Assembly (NCBI RefSeq): GCF_001179985.1
Contig: NZ_CVSI01000064.1
Coordinates: forward strand, 1 to 48,756
Source of the DNA: Candidatus Pelagibacter communis
Lineage (GTDB): Bacteria; Pseudomonadota; Alphaproteobacteria; Pelagibacterales; Pelagibacteraceae
Length of the DNA stretch: 48,756 nt
Direction of reading: 5' to 3'
This document shows positions 33,832-42,226 of the stretch, one piece after another. The stretch's first letter is position 1. Every line of letters starts with the position of its first letter. The notes beneath the pieces were generated by a model, which was given only the letters and a program-made list of their open reading frames with translations, did no database searches and was not told where the DNA came from. The translations under genes and the position numbers were made by a program.

Positions 33832-34748
33832 TAAATATTTTTAAAAAATTTAAAGACGGTTTAAAAAAAACTACTTCAAATTTTTCTAAAGGTATTAAAG
33901 AAATCATAATTAACAAAGAAATTGGTGATAAAGAATTAGAAAAAATTGAAGAATTTTTGATCCAATCAGATGTTGGGGTAAAAGCATCTTCTGAAATTAG
34001 AGAGGAAATTTCTAACCGTAAAATTGATCCGAGTAAGAACGAACTTGAAGAGATTCAAAATATTATAAATAATTATATAAATTCTTTATTGAAACCTTTA
34101 GAAAACAAAAATTTTTTTAGTAAAACTCAAGAGAGAAAAGCAGTTCTTATCTCTGGAGTAAATGGTGTAGGCAAAACCACAACAATTGCAAAAATGTCAA
34201 AACTTTATAAATTAAATCATAATGAAGTAATTTTTGTAGCTTGCGACACATTTAGAGCAGCAGCAATTGATCAGCTGGAGAGATGGTCAAAAAAATTAAA
34301 TTGCGAAATAATTAAGTCCGAACCAGGAAGTGATCCTGCATCTGTTGCCTATAAGGCTATGGAGTTTGCAAAGAAAAATAATGTAGATATTACTTTAATA
34401 GATACAGCGGGTAGATTGCAAAATAAAAAAAATTTAATGGATGAATTTAAAAAAATTGGAAATGTAATAAAAAAAATAGATGAGAAAGCGCCACAAGATG
34501 TAATTTTAGTCTTAGACGCTACATCTGGTCAAAACGCTATAAATCAAGTCGAAGAATTCAATAAGATTATACCAATCACAGGGTTAATTATGACCAAACT
34601 TGATGGTACAGCAAAAGGTGGTATTTTAATTGCAGTTTCTAAAAAATTTCAGTTACCGATTATCGCTTTAGGGTTTGGTGAAAAAGAGGATGATCTTCAA
34701 ATCTTTGATAGTGAAAGTTTTTCTAAAAATTTCATTAATTTTAATTGA
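33828..34748 (+). CDS. ftsY: SRP receptor FtsY
   Basis: This membrane-associated GTPase docks the SRP-ribosome complex at the inner membrane. The G1 motif GVNGVGKTTTIAKM starts at residue 110. CDTFRAAAIDQLERW, DTAGR and MTKLDGTAKGG follow, all FtsY-type. At 306 residues it lacks the long acidic A domain of the E. coli protein, which is common in alphaproteobacteria. It starts within the dapF stop. It ends three bases from the convergent hydrolase gene, so the two transcripts probably meet there. Confidence 0.97.
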   Translation: MINIFKKFKDGLKKTTSNFSKGIKEIIINKEIGDKELEKIEEFLIQSDVGVKASSEIREEISNRKIDPSKNELEEIQNIINNYINSLLKPLENKNFFSKTQERKAVLISGVNGVGKTTTIAKMSKLYKLNHNEVIFVACDTFRAAAIDQLERWSKKLNCEIIKSEPGSDPASVAYKAMEFAKKNNVDITLIDTAGRLQNKKNLMDEFKKIGNVIKKIDEKAPQDVILVLDATSGQNAINQVEEFNKIIPITGLIMTKLDGTAKGGILIAVSKKFQLPIIALGFGEKEDDLQIFDSESFSKNFINFN

Positions 34749-34751
34749 TCA

Positions 34752-35561
34752 CTATATAATTTTTAAAAAATTTTTAATTTTTTCTAACAACTCTTCATCA
34801 AATTCCATCATATGGTCATCATCTTTTCTAAAATAACTTAACTTGGGTTCAGAAAACTTTTCGAACATTTCTTTTCCCATGCTGAAAGGGACAATTTTAT
34901 CTTTGTCACCATGCATTACCATTTTAGGAAAATTTATTTTATCAATTTTTTTTATCGATTCGTATTTATCTTTCAAAAGTATTTTTACTGGCAAATATGG
35001 ATAATATATTTTTGATAATTTAACCATTGATGTAAAAGGCGACTCTAAAATTATTCCTGCAAAATTATGTTTTGATGCTAAATCAACAGCCACTGCTGTT
35101 CCTAACGACTCACCGTATAAAATTATGTCTTTGTCAGATACACCAATATTATTTAGCCATTTTTTTGCTGCCTCAGAATCTTTGTAAAGACCGATTTCAT
35201 TTGGCTCACCCTTATTACCACTAAATCCTCTGTAAGCTATAATCAAATAGTTTAAATCAAGTTTTGAAATATCGTTTAATTTATAAATTCTATTTTGAAG
35301 ATTTCCTGCATTACCATGAAAAAAGAGCAATGTTTTAAATTTTTTATTTTTTAAATGATGCCAGCCTAAAAGTTTAAAATCTGAATTTATATAAACTTTT
35401 TCAATTTTATGATTTAATTGATTTTCCTCAAGATAGTTATTTTCATTAGGGTGATACATTAATTTTCTCTGTGAAAGAAAAATAACGATTACAACCACTA
35501 GATAAATGACTGTTAAAGCTATAGCTGAATTTAAAATTATCATTGAAATTTTCTTATACAT
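34752..35561 (-). CDS. membrane-anchored alpha/beta hydrolase
   Basis: One N-terminal hydrophobic segment (about residues 7-29) precedes a hydrolase domain of the ABHD13/BEM46-like type. It has HGNAGN at 82-87, nucleophile S152 in LYGESLGTAVA, D221 in HGDKDKIVPF and H250 in DDDHMMEF. At 269 residues it appears complete. It overlaps the permease gene upstream by 8 bases. The substrate is unknown, and the anchor suggests action at the membrane. Confidence 0.88.
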   Translation of the reverse strand: MYKKISMIILNSAIALTVIYLVVVIVIFLSQRKLMYHPNENNYLEENQLNHKIEKVYINSDFKLLGWHHLKNKKFKTLLFFHGNAGNLQNRIYKLNDISKLDLNYLIIAYRGFSGNKGEPNEIGLYKDSEAAKKWLNNIGVSDKDIILYGESLGTAVAVDLASKHNFAGIILESPFTSMVKLSKIYYPYLPVKILLKDKYESIKKIDKINFPKMVMHGDKDKIVPFSMGKEMFEKFSEPKLSYFRKDDDHMMEFDEELLEKIKNFLKII

Positions 35562-36447
35562 TTTTTTTTTTATATTTTACTAAATAAACACCTAAAAATA
35601 CTAATATTGTTCCATATACATGGAAAGTTTTTAAATTTTCACCAAAAAACAAAATTCCATAAAAAGCACCATACACAGTAAAAAGGTATAAAGTGAAACC
35701 AGTTGTAGTTGCTCCTAAATATTTTTGAGCATAGGTATACAAGGAAAATGCTATTATCCCTGGTGAGACTGCAGCAAATATTACCCAAATTATAAAGTTT
35801 GTATCAAACGTAGTACTTTTTATAAAAATTTCTTCAGTCAGATAAAAAGGTAATAAACTTAAAGCACCAAATAAAGATATTAGTGTAAAACGTTCAAATA
35901 CTTTAAGCGATGACTTCCAATAAAATAGAAAAATAGAGTATAAAGCCCAACCAATTGATGCTCCTAACATCCAGAGATCACCTTTGGTAAACATTAGTTC
36001 AATTAATGCTAAATAATCTCCTTTGATAATAATAATTATAACTCCCAATAAACATGATATTAGTCCTATTGTTTTAAGTAAATTCATTTTTTCTTTAAAA
36101 AAAAAATAGCTTATTAAAATTATAAAAATTGGAGAAGAAGTATAAATTATACCCATATTTATTATTGTCGTAGTTTGACCTGCAATAAATGGAAAAGCTC
36201 CACAAACTCCGCATCCCATAAAACCCAAAAAAAACAATTTCTTATATTCTTTAAGTATAATTTTTTTTTTAGAAAAAATTGTGTAATTAAAAATTAGAAG
36301 AATTAAAAAAACAGTTAACCACCGCCAAAAAGCAAGAGATATTGGCGGTATGTATTCAACTCCACCTCTTGCAACTACAAGATTGCTTGCCATAAATATT
36401 GGTTGAATTACTAATAAAGAATAAGCTAGAAGCTCTTTTTTAATCAC
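35554..36447 (-). CDS. EamA/DMT-family permease
   Basis: The 297 residues form about ten membrane helices in two repeats of five, the drug/metabolite-transporter layout. The first repeat has VARGGVEYIPPISLAFWRW and the second has LGASIGWALYSIFLFYW. The family exports or imports small metabolites and amino acids, and the sequence gives no specific substrate. It starts eight bases after a 58-residue membrane protein gene and overlaps the hydrolase gene downstream. Confidence 0.9.
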   Translation of the reverse strand: MIKKELLAYSLLVIQPIFMASNLVVARGGVEYIPPISLAFWRWLTVFLILLIFNYTIFSKKKIILKEYKKLFFLGFMGCGVCGAFPFIAGQTTTIINMGIIYTSSPIFIILISYFFFKEKMNLLKTIGLISCLLGVIIIIIKGDYLALIELMFTKGDLWMLGASIGWALYSIFLFYWKSSLKVFERFTLISLFGALSLLPFYLTEEIFIKSTTFDTNFIIWVIFAAVSPGIIAFSLYTYAQKYLGATTTGFTLYLFTVYGAFYGILFFGENLKTFHVYGTILVFLGVYLVKYKKKNV

Positions 36448-36455
36448 GAAACGTG

Positions 36456-36632
36456 TTATGATTTATCGAAAAAAGATTCGTATATCATCATTACTATCGC
36501 TATACCCATTAAGATATATACTGGCAAAACATCCAAAAAACCAATCATCATAGATCTTGTTAGTGTTGTTGCGAGTCCAACTAAAAAAAATATTGCAAAA
36601 CTTAGACCAATAATAACTGTGATTTTATTCAT
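36456..36632 (-). CDS. 58-residue two-helix membrane protein
   Basis: A short open frame starts ATG at 36630-36632 and ends TAA at 36456-36458. The product starts MNKITVIIGLSFAIFFLVGL and ends YESFFDKS. It has two hydrophobic stretches (about 5-23 and 36-51) separated by a short polar turn. The ATG overlaps the amidase stop by eight bases, and the next gene follows closely, as expected for a real gene in such compact DNA. I do not recognise a family. Similar small proteins accompany transporters, but no function can be stated. Confidence 0.65.
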   Translation of the reverse strand: MNKITVIIGLSFAIFFLVGLATTLTRSMMIGFLDVLPVYILMGIAIVMMIYESFFDKS

Positions 36633-37962
36633 TAAATTTTTTGCTCTCCTTTTCCAGCCAGTTAGCTACACCTAAAAATCTGTTATCGTCATGCCTGTCA
36701 CCAACTAATTGGACACCTAATGGTAAATTATTTTCTCCTTGAAGTAAAGGTAGAGAAATTGCTGGTGTATGCATATACGACCATACTCTATTAAAATCAG
36801 CACTTCCTGTACTTTTTAAACCTTTATCAGCTACACCAGTACTACATGGACTTAACACTCCATGATAATCTTCGAATACCTCTTTATAAGACTCATAACT
36901 CCTCTCCATAAAGTCAACGGCATCTAAATATTCTTTAGCAGAATGCTTCATACCCTTTGAAATAGCTGATCGCATTTCCTTTGAAAGTTTTGATTTTGAT
37001 TTTTTGTAATAAACTTGAAAGTTATTAGCTAAATCAGTTTCATGTATTAATCTGTGGTATTTGTCTATATCCTTAAAGTATGAAGGAGTATCAAATACTT
37101 CAATATTTTTTTTAAAAGATTTTATAAAATATTCAAATGCCTCTCTGGATTTTTTATCAACTTTCTTCCAACTATCTGTCTTGTAAAAAATAAACTTTGG
37201 ATCAAACATAGGTCCTTTTTTACACTCGTCTAACATAAATTCTGAGGAATAATGTATGGTCGCTTTATCGTAAGAATCTTTTTTGATTAACACTTTTGCA
37301 AGTAAAGCAACATCCTCTACTGTTCTTCCAAAAACTCCTATATGGTCAAGATTATACGAAGTTCTTAAAACTCCATTACGTGAAATTAATCCATAACTCG
37401 GTTTGTAACCAACAACACCACAGTAAGACGCTGGTCTAATCACTGAACCTCCTGTTTGAGAACCAATTGATAAAGGCGCCATATGAGAAGCTATAACAGC
37501 TGCCGACCCACTAGATGATCCACCTGGAGTTCTTGAATAATCGTGAGGATTTGTTGTTTTAGGTGGAGCAAGATAAGCCAATTCAGAAGTATTTGTTTTT
37601 CCCATGATTAATGCTCCTGATGATTTAAGCAAATCTACTATCTCTGCATTTTGTGACTCTGTTTTTCCTTTTCTTAAAACAGTTCCACACTCAGTTGGCA
37701 TATCATATGTTCCTATTATATCTTTTAGTGCTACCGGAATTCCGTGGAGAGGCCCTAAGGGTTTGCCCGATCTTCTATGATTGTCTGCCTCTTCTGCCTT
37801 TTCTAGAAGAAGTTTTTTATCAAAATGGGCCCAAGCTTTTACATCTTTTTCAAATTTATCTATTTGCTCAATGTATGATTTACACAAATCAACAGAGTTT
37901 AGATCAGATTTTTTTATTTTTTCTGCTATTTCAGAGACAGTTAATTGAAATATATTGGACAT
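36625..37962 (-). CDS. amidase-signature family hydrolase
   Basis: The catalytic Ser-cisSer-Lys triad is visible: K80 in IPVALKDIIGT, the cis-serine in PGGSSSGSAA (about 147-153) and nucleophile S173 in GSQTGGSVIRPA. The 445 residues fit stand-alone amidases rather than the gatA subunit, because no gatB or gatC is near. It lies six bases after dctM and overlaps the small membrane protein. It may hydrolyse an amide brought in by the TRAP system, but the substrate is unknown. Confidence 0.9.
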   Translation of the reverse strand: MSNIFQLTVSEIAEKIKKSDLNSVDLCKSYIEQIDKFEKDVKAWAHFDKKLLLEKAEEADNHRRSGKPLGPLHGIPVALKDIIGTYDMPTECGTVLRKGKTESQNAEIVDLLKSSGALIMGKTNTSELAYLAPPKTTNPHDYSRTPGGSSSGSAAVIASHMAPLSIGSQTGGSVIRPASYCGVVGYKPSYGLISRNGVLRTSYNLDHIGVFGRTVEDVALLAKVLIKKDSYDKATIHYSSEFMLDECKKGPMFDPKFIFYKTDSWKKVDKKSREAFEYFIKSFKKNIEVFDTPSYFKDIDKYHRLIHETDLANNFQVYYKKSKSKLSKEMRSAISKGMKHSAKEYLDAVDFMERSYESYKEVFEDYHGVLSPCSTGVADKGLKSTGSADFNRVWSYMHTPAISLPLLQGENNLPLGVQLVGDRHDDNRFLGVANWLEKESKKFNE

Positions 37963-37968
37963 TAAAAT

Positions 37969-39330
37969 TTATTCTGCGAATAAAACATCTGGTAACCATA
38001 AAGCAATACCAGGAAACATGTACATTAAAACCATTGCAAATATTACTATTCCAAGAAAAGGCATTATACCTCTAAAAATTTGCAGTAGTTCAACATTTTT
38101 ACTTTGCACACCTTTTAAATAATAAGCTGACATTGCCATCGGCGGAGTTAGAAAAGATGTTTGTAAATTTAAAGCTATTAACATTGCAAAAAAATACGGG
38201 TTTACCCCGAAAAATTCTACTAGCGGTAAAAATATTGGTACGAATATAATTAAAATTTCAGTCCACTCTAATGGCCAACCAAGTAAAAATATTATGATTT
38301 GTGTGATAACTAAAAATTGCCAAGGTTGAATATCCATTGATTTAAAAAATTCTTCAAAAACTTCGTGGCCGCCTAAATATGAAAAAACTGATGCAAATGT
38401 CCAAGATCCAACAAATAACCACATAATCATTGCGCTGGTTTTAGCTGTTAGAAAAACTGATTCTTTAAAATTCTTCCATTTTAATGACTTATAAAAAAAA
38501 GATAAAATCAAAGCTCCAAATGCTCCTACTGCAGCCGCCTCTGCTGGAGTAGCTAGTCCACCTAAAATTGTACCTAAAACTAAAATTATTAATGAGAACA
38601 ATGGAACAAAAGAAACTAGAACCTCTTTTAAAATTACTGATCTTGGCGGAATTTCCTCAGCTGCAGGCTTAGGTGCTAGAGACGGATTGAAATATGCTCT
38701 TATAATTACATATAAAATATAAAGACCTGCTAACATTAAGCCAGGAAATATAGCGGCAGCAAAAAGTCTTAGTGGAGATAATTGAGCTATTACTGCATAT
38801 ACAATTAACATAATACTTGGAGGTATTAAAATTCCTAAACATCCTCCTGAACATATAACTCCGGATGCAAATTTTTTATCATATCCAGCTCTGATCATTG
38901 CTGGCCAAGCTAAAAGGCCCATTAAAGTTACAACTGCTCCAATTATTCCTGTTGCTGTAGAAAATAATGCACATGTTACGAGTGCTGCGACAGCCATTGA
39001 GGCTGGTAGTCTATGGGAAGCAAGTCTTATAGCAAAAAACAATTTTGCTACTATCCCAGCTCTTTCAACTAAGTAACCCATAAATAAAAATAAAGGCACC
39101 GCAGTTAAAACTGTATTATCCATTATGGTGTAAGTATTTTGGACTAATAAAGAAAATATCCGATTATCAAGCAGATGATCCATCCTAGTTGGATCAAAAT
39201 AAGCGTAATATCCAAACCCAACACCCATAGCTAGTAGAGTGAATGCAATTGGGAAACCTAAAAGAACTGCAAACAAAAATAAGCTCATCATTAATATTGC
39301 AATTTCTGGATTTGTTAATTCAAATAACAT
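37969..39330 (-). CDS. dctM: TRAP transporter large permease subunit
   Basis: The 453-residue, highly hydrophobic protein has about 12 helices and the DctM signatures VPLFLFMGYLVERAGI, GGCLGILIPPSIMLIVYAVI and NLQTSFLTPPMAMSAYYLKG. It is the sodium-coupled transport channel of a TRAP system. Its start overlaps the end of dctQ by 11 bases. The substrate is not readable from this subunit. Confidence 0.96.
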   Translation of the reverse strand: MLFELTNPEIAILMMSLFLFAVLLGFPIAFTLLAMGVGFGYYAYFDPTRMDHLLDNRIFSLLVQNTYTIMDNTVLTAVPLFLFMGYLVERAGIVAKLFFAIRLASHRLPASMAVAALVTCALFSTATGIIGAVVTLMGLLAWPAMIRAGYDKKFASGVICSGGCLGILIPPSIMLIVYAVIAQLSPLRLFAAAIFPGLMLAGLYILYVIIRAYFNPSLAPKPAAEEIPPRSVILKEVLVSFVPLFSLIILVLGTILGGLATPAEAAAVGAFGALILSFFYKSLKWKNFKESVFLTAKTSAMIMWLFVGSWTFASVFSYLGGHEVFEEFFKSMDIQPWQFLVITQIIIFLLGWPLEWTEILIIFVPIFLPLVEFFGVNPYFFAMLIALNLQTSFLTPPMAMSAYYLKGVQSKNVELLQIFRGIMPFLGIVIFAMVLMYMFPGIALWLPDVLFAE

Positions 39331-39907
39331 CAGCTTTTTCGTCTTTCTGAGATGTTCTCATTAATATTTTTTCAGTTTCTTCAGCACCTGCTGACATTCT
39401 CTCTGGCCAATGACCTGTTTTAATACAAATGATCGCTCTACAAACTTCACTAATTCCTTGGATTGTTAATAAAATTCCTGACAGTGGTATTATAGATTTT
39501 GCCATATAAATTTGTATTTGTGCTGGACTGTTCCAACTAGTTTCTTTAATTTTCCATGCTAACGCTGCATATTCGTATCCATAAAATACTAGAGCCAAAA
39601 TTCCAGGAAAGAAAAAAATAAAATATAAAATTAAATCAATCCAGCCCTGAACTTTTGTAGGAAACAATCTATAAATAACATCCCCTCTAACATGTGCCTC
39701 TGTTGACAAACAATAAGCACCTGCCATCATAAAAATTGCACCATACATTTGTAAACTAAAGTCAAAATTCCAAAGTGTAGGGCTATTAAAAGCGTAAGCC
39801 ATTATTACTTCATAGCAAGTTCCACCCATAAGTATAACTATGCACCATGAAAAGGCTTTACCCATTGATGCACTTAGTGTGTCTGCAAATTTTATGAAAG
39901 ATTTCAT
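39320..39907 (-). CDS. dctQ: TRAP transporter small permease subunit
   Basis: The 195 residues have four membrane helices with the DctQ pattern: WCIVILMGGTCYEVIMAYAF, then EAHVRGDVIYRLFP (a family mark) and two more helices. It bridges the binding protein and DctM. It follows dctP after an 84-base gap containing a strong hairpin terminator, so it is probably less expressed than dctP. Confidence 0.94.
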   Translation of the reverse strand: MKSFIKFADTLSASMGKAFSWCIVILMGGTCYEVIMAYAFNSPTLWNFDFSLQMYGAIFMMAGAYCLSTEAHVRGDVIYRLFPTKVQGWIDLILYFIFFFPGILALVFYGYEYAALAWKIKETSWNSPAQIQIYMAKSIIPLSGILLTIQGISEVCRAIICIKTGHWPERMSAGAEETEKILMRTSQKDEKADVI

Positions 39908-39945
39908 AATATCACTTTACGTTAAATTCTATCTATTAATCAAAC

Positions 39946-39970
39946 AAAAAAAAGGGGGCCATTGGCCCCC
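39946..39970 (-). terminator. intrinsic terminator between dctP and dctQ
   Basis: GGGGGCC (39954-39960) and GGCCCCC (39964-39970) form a seven-pair G-C stem with a three-base loop. On the minus strand it is followed by eight T (39953-39946). This is the strongest intrinsic terminator in the window. It lies 21 bases past the dctP stop and before dctQ, so it probably lets only part of the transcripts continue. Confidence 0.9.
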
Positions 39971-39991
39971 TTAATTAAGATTATATCTTGA

Positions 39992-41146
39992 TTATATTTT
40001 TACTTTAGCAATTGGTCCAAACTCATTTTCATATGCTAACTTGTAATTAGGCTGATTCATCAGCAAGTATTTCATTACTCTCTTAGCGTATGCTTTTTGA
40101 GAATCGACGATTTTCTTAAAGAAAGGATCTTTCTTATTGAAATCACCGATAACTTTATCCCAACCTTTTAACTGTTGAGCTAAAATTTCATCTGAAGTTT
40201 GGTAAACATTTACTTTATGTTGATTCATTAATTTAGATAAATCAGCTGAATATCTAACTAATGCTTTAAAGTAGTTATCTGTGTTTGCAGCGTAAGCAGC
40301 ATTTTTCAATATTGCTTTGTTTGCTGGTGACAGACTATTAAATGTTTTATTGTTAATTGGTATTTCAAACATCTCTTGAGATTGGTGGAAGCTTCCTAAG
40401 TGATAATGCTTAGAAACATCTTGCATACCAAACTGAGAGTCTGAAGTTGGGTTGTTAAACTCAGCTGCTTCAATCAAACCAGTTTTCATAGCTGGTTGGA
40501 TTTCACCACCTGGTAACTGTCTTACGACCATTCCCATTGCTGTAAGAACGTTAGTAGCAAGACCAACTGTTCTGTACTTCATACCTTTAACGTCAGATAC
40601 TTTTGTTACGTTCTTTTTAAACCAACCAAAAGGTTGTGCTGGCATAGGCATGTGGAATACACCTGTGTAATCGAAACCAACTTTTGCAAGTGTTTCTTCA
40701 TACAGTTTTCTTCCGCCACCGTACTCCATCCATCCCATTACTTCTTGAGATGACATACCGTATGATGGTCCAGTACCAAATAATGATGCTGCTGGATTTT
40801 TACCATACCAATAAGCAGTTACCCAGTGTCCCATATCTACAGCACCTGAACTTACCGCTTGACCGATCTCACTAGTCTTTACAACTGCTCCAACTGGTTG
40901 AAGATCGATTTTTAAAGAACCGCCAGACATGTCGCTAACCATTTTGCAATAGTCTCCTGCCATTTCAAAAAAGATGTTAGCACCACTTGGCCATGCAGCT
41001 TGCATTTTTAGAGTTTGTGGAGCTCCGAATGCAATGTTTGGCATTGCTACTGCTGCTGTTGCTGCTGCACCAGTTGCTGCCGCTGCCTTAAAGAACTTAC
41101 GTCTTGAAGGAATTTTTCCCTTCAATGATTTTTTTTCTTTAATCAT
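39992..41146 (-). CDS. dctP: TRAP transporter periplasmic binding protein
   Basis: This 384-residue extracytoplasmic binding protein has a twin-arginine signal: SRRKFFK at 14-20, an alanine-rich core, and probable cleavage near residue 42 after AFGA. The mature part is DctP-fold with GMKYRTVGLATNVLTAMGM near the middle. The Tat signal and length resemble the mannitol/chloroaromatic and 2-oxoacid (TakP-like) branch; the substrate is inferred only as a small organic acid. A good GAGGAG ribosome-binding site lies just before the ATG (about 41151-41157). Its own terminator and ribosome site suggest high expression. Confidence 0.93.
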   Translation of the reverse strand: MIKEKKSLKGKIPSRRKFFKAAAATGAAATAAVAMPNIAFGAPQTLKMQAAWPSGANIFFEMAGDYCKMVSDMSGGSLKIDLQPVGAVVKTSEIGQAVSSGAVDMGHWVTAYWYGKNPAASLFGTGPSYGMSSQEVMGWMEYGGGRKLYEETLAKVGFDYTGVFHMPMPAQPFGWFKKNVTKVSDVKGMKYRTVGLATNVLTAMGMVVRQLPGGEIQPAMKTGLIEAAEFNNPTSDSQFGMQDVSKHYHLGSFHQSQEMFEIPINNKTFNSLSPANKAILKNAAYAANTDNYFKALVRYSADLSKLMNQHKVNVYQTSDEILAQQLKGWDKVIGDFNKKDPFFKKIVDSQKAYAKRVMKYLLMNQPNYKLAYENEFGPIAKVKI

Positions 41147-41264
41147 TTATTTCTCCTCTATTAGTTAATTAACTTGATATTATTAAAGCACAAAATGAAC
41201 TTGGAGTCTTAGGTTAAAATTGTTCTAAACTTAATTATTTACAACTATTGGTAGTATAAATTTA

Positions 41265-42218
41265 TCAATTTACTTTATTTTTGCAGCTTCCCGTTTTGAA
41301 AAATTCCTCAATGTTATCGATAGCAAGATTAGCCATGGCTGTTCTAGTTTCTTTAGTGGCACTTCCAAGATGAGGAAGTATGAAAACACTTTTATGTTTA
41401 AGATATCCTGGGTTTAAATTGGGTTCGTTTTTATAAACATCTAAACCAGCTGCATAAACTTTTCTTCTATCTAATGCATCCAGTAAAGCTTCATCGTCTA
41501 CTATATCTCCTCTTGCTACATTAGTTACTACTGCACCCTTTGGTAAATACTCCAAAGTTTCTTTATTTATAAGATTAATTGTTTCTTTTGAGGCTGGGCA
41601 ACATACAGATAATACATCTGAAACTTCCATTAAACTTTTTAGATTATCATGATAAGTAGCTCCTTGTTCTTTATCAGAGCTCAATTTAGATCTATTGTGA
41701 TAATGTATTATCATACCAAGCGACTTTGCTATTTTAGCAATTTTTTGACCGATACGTCCCATCCCTAAAATTCCTAACCTTGAGCCAGTTAATTGTTTGC
41801 CAATCAAATAGTCTGCTGACCATTTCCAATTAGACTCTTTTGCAGCTTGAATACCTTCACTTGCTCTTCTACAAGCTCCTAGAATTAACAATATTCCTAT
41901 TTCAGCTGTAGCATCTGTTAAAACATCTGGAGTGTTTGTAACTGCTATATTTCTTTTTTTAGCAGCTACTAAATCAATATTACCAAATCCTACAGCAAAA
42001 TTTGATAAAATTTTTATACTCTCTGGTAATTTATTGATAGTTGCCTCATCCATTTTATCAGTTAGCGATGTTAATATTCCATCACAACCTTGGCTTAATT
42101 CCACTAATTTAGATTGAGAATAAAGTTCATCATTTAAATTAAGTTTAGCCTCCCACAACTTTGAGGCTTTTTCCTCATTTGATCTTAGAAGTTTTCTGGT
42201 AATTAAAATTTTTTTCAT
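41265..42218 (-). CDS. D-isomer-specific 2-hydroxyacid dehydrogenase (glyoxylate/hydroxypyruvate reductase-like)
   Basis: The NAD(P)-binding motif GILGMGRIGQ is at residues 149-158. The catalytic residues are R236 in NVARGDIVDD, E265 in KNEPNLNP and H283 in LPHLGSATKETR. The 317 residues fit GyaR/GhrB-type enzymes, which reduce glyoxylate or hydroxypyruvate, or work in reverse on glycolate and glycerate. It lies 9 bases after the FAD-linked dehydrogenase, so both probably handle related hydroxyacids. Cofactor choice cannot be told with certainty. Confidence 0.9.
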   Translation of the reverse strand: MKKILITRKLLRSNEEKASKLWEAKLNLNDELYSQSKLVELSQGCDGILTSLTDKMDEATINKLPESIKILSNFAVGFGNIDLVAAKKRNIAVTNTPDVLTDATAEIGILLILGACRRASEGIQAAKESNWKWSADYLIGKQLTGSRLGILGMGRIGQKIAKIAKSLGMIIHYHNRSKLSSDKEQGATYHDNLKSLMEVSDVLSVCCPASKETINLINKETLEYLPKGAVVTNVARGDIVDDEALLDALDRRKVYAAGLDVYKNEPNLNPGYLKHKSVFILPHLGSATKETRTAMANLAIDNIEEFFKTGSCKNKVN

Positions 42219-42226
42219 TCAACTTA

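Noticed and set aside
34749..34785. A/T palindrome at the ftsY/hydrolase convergence as a bidirectional terminator
   Set aside because: The inverted A and T runs have no G-C pairs and lie inside the hydrolase coding end; such runs are common in this AT-rich DNA.
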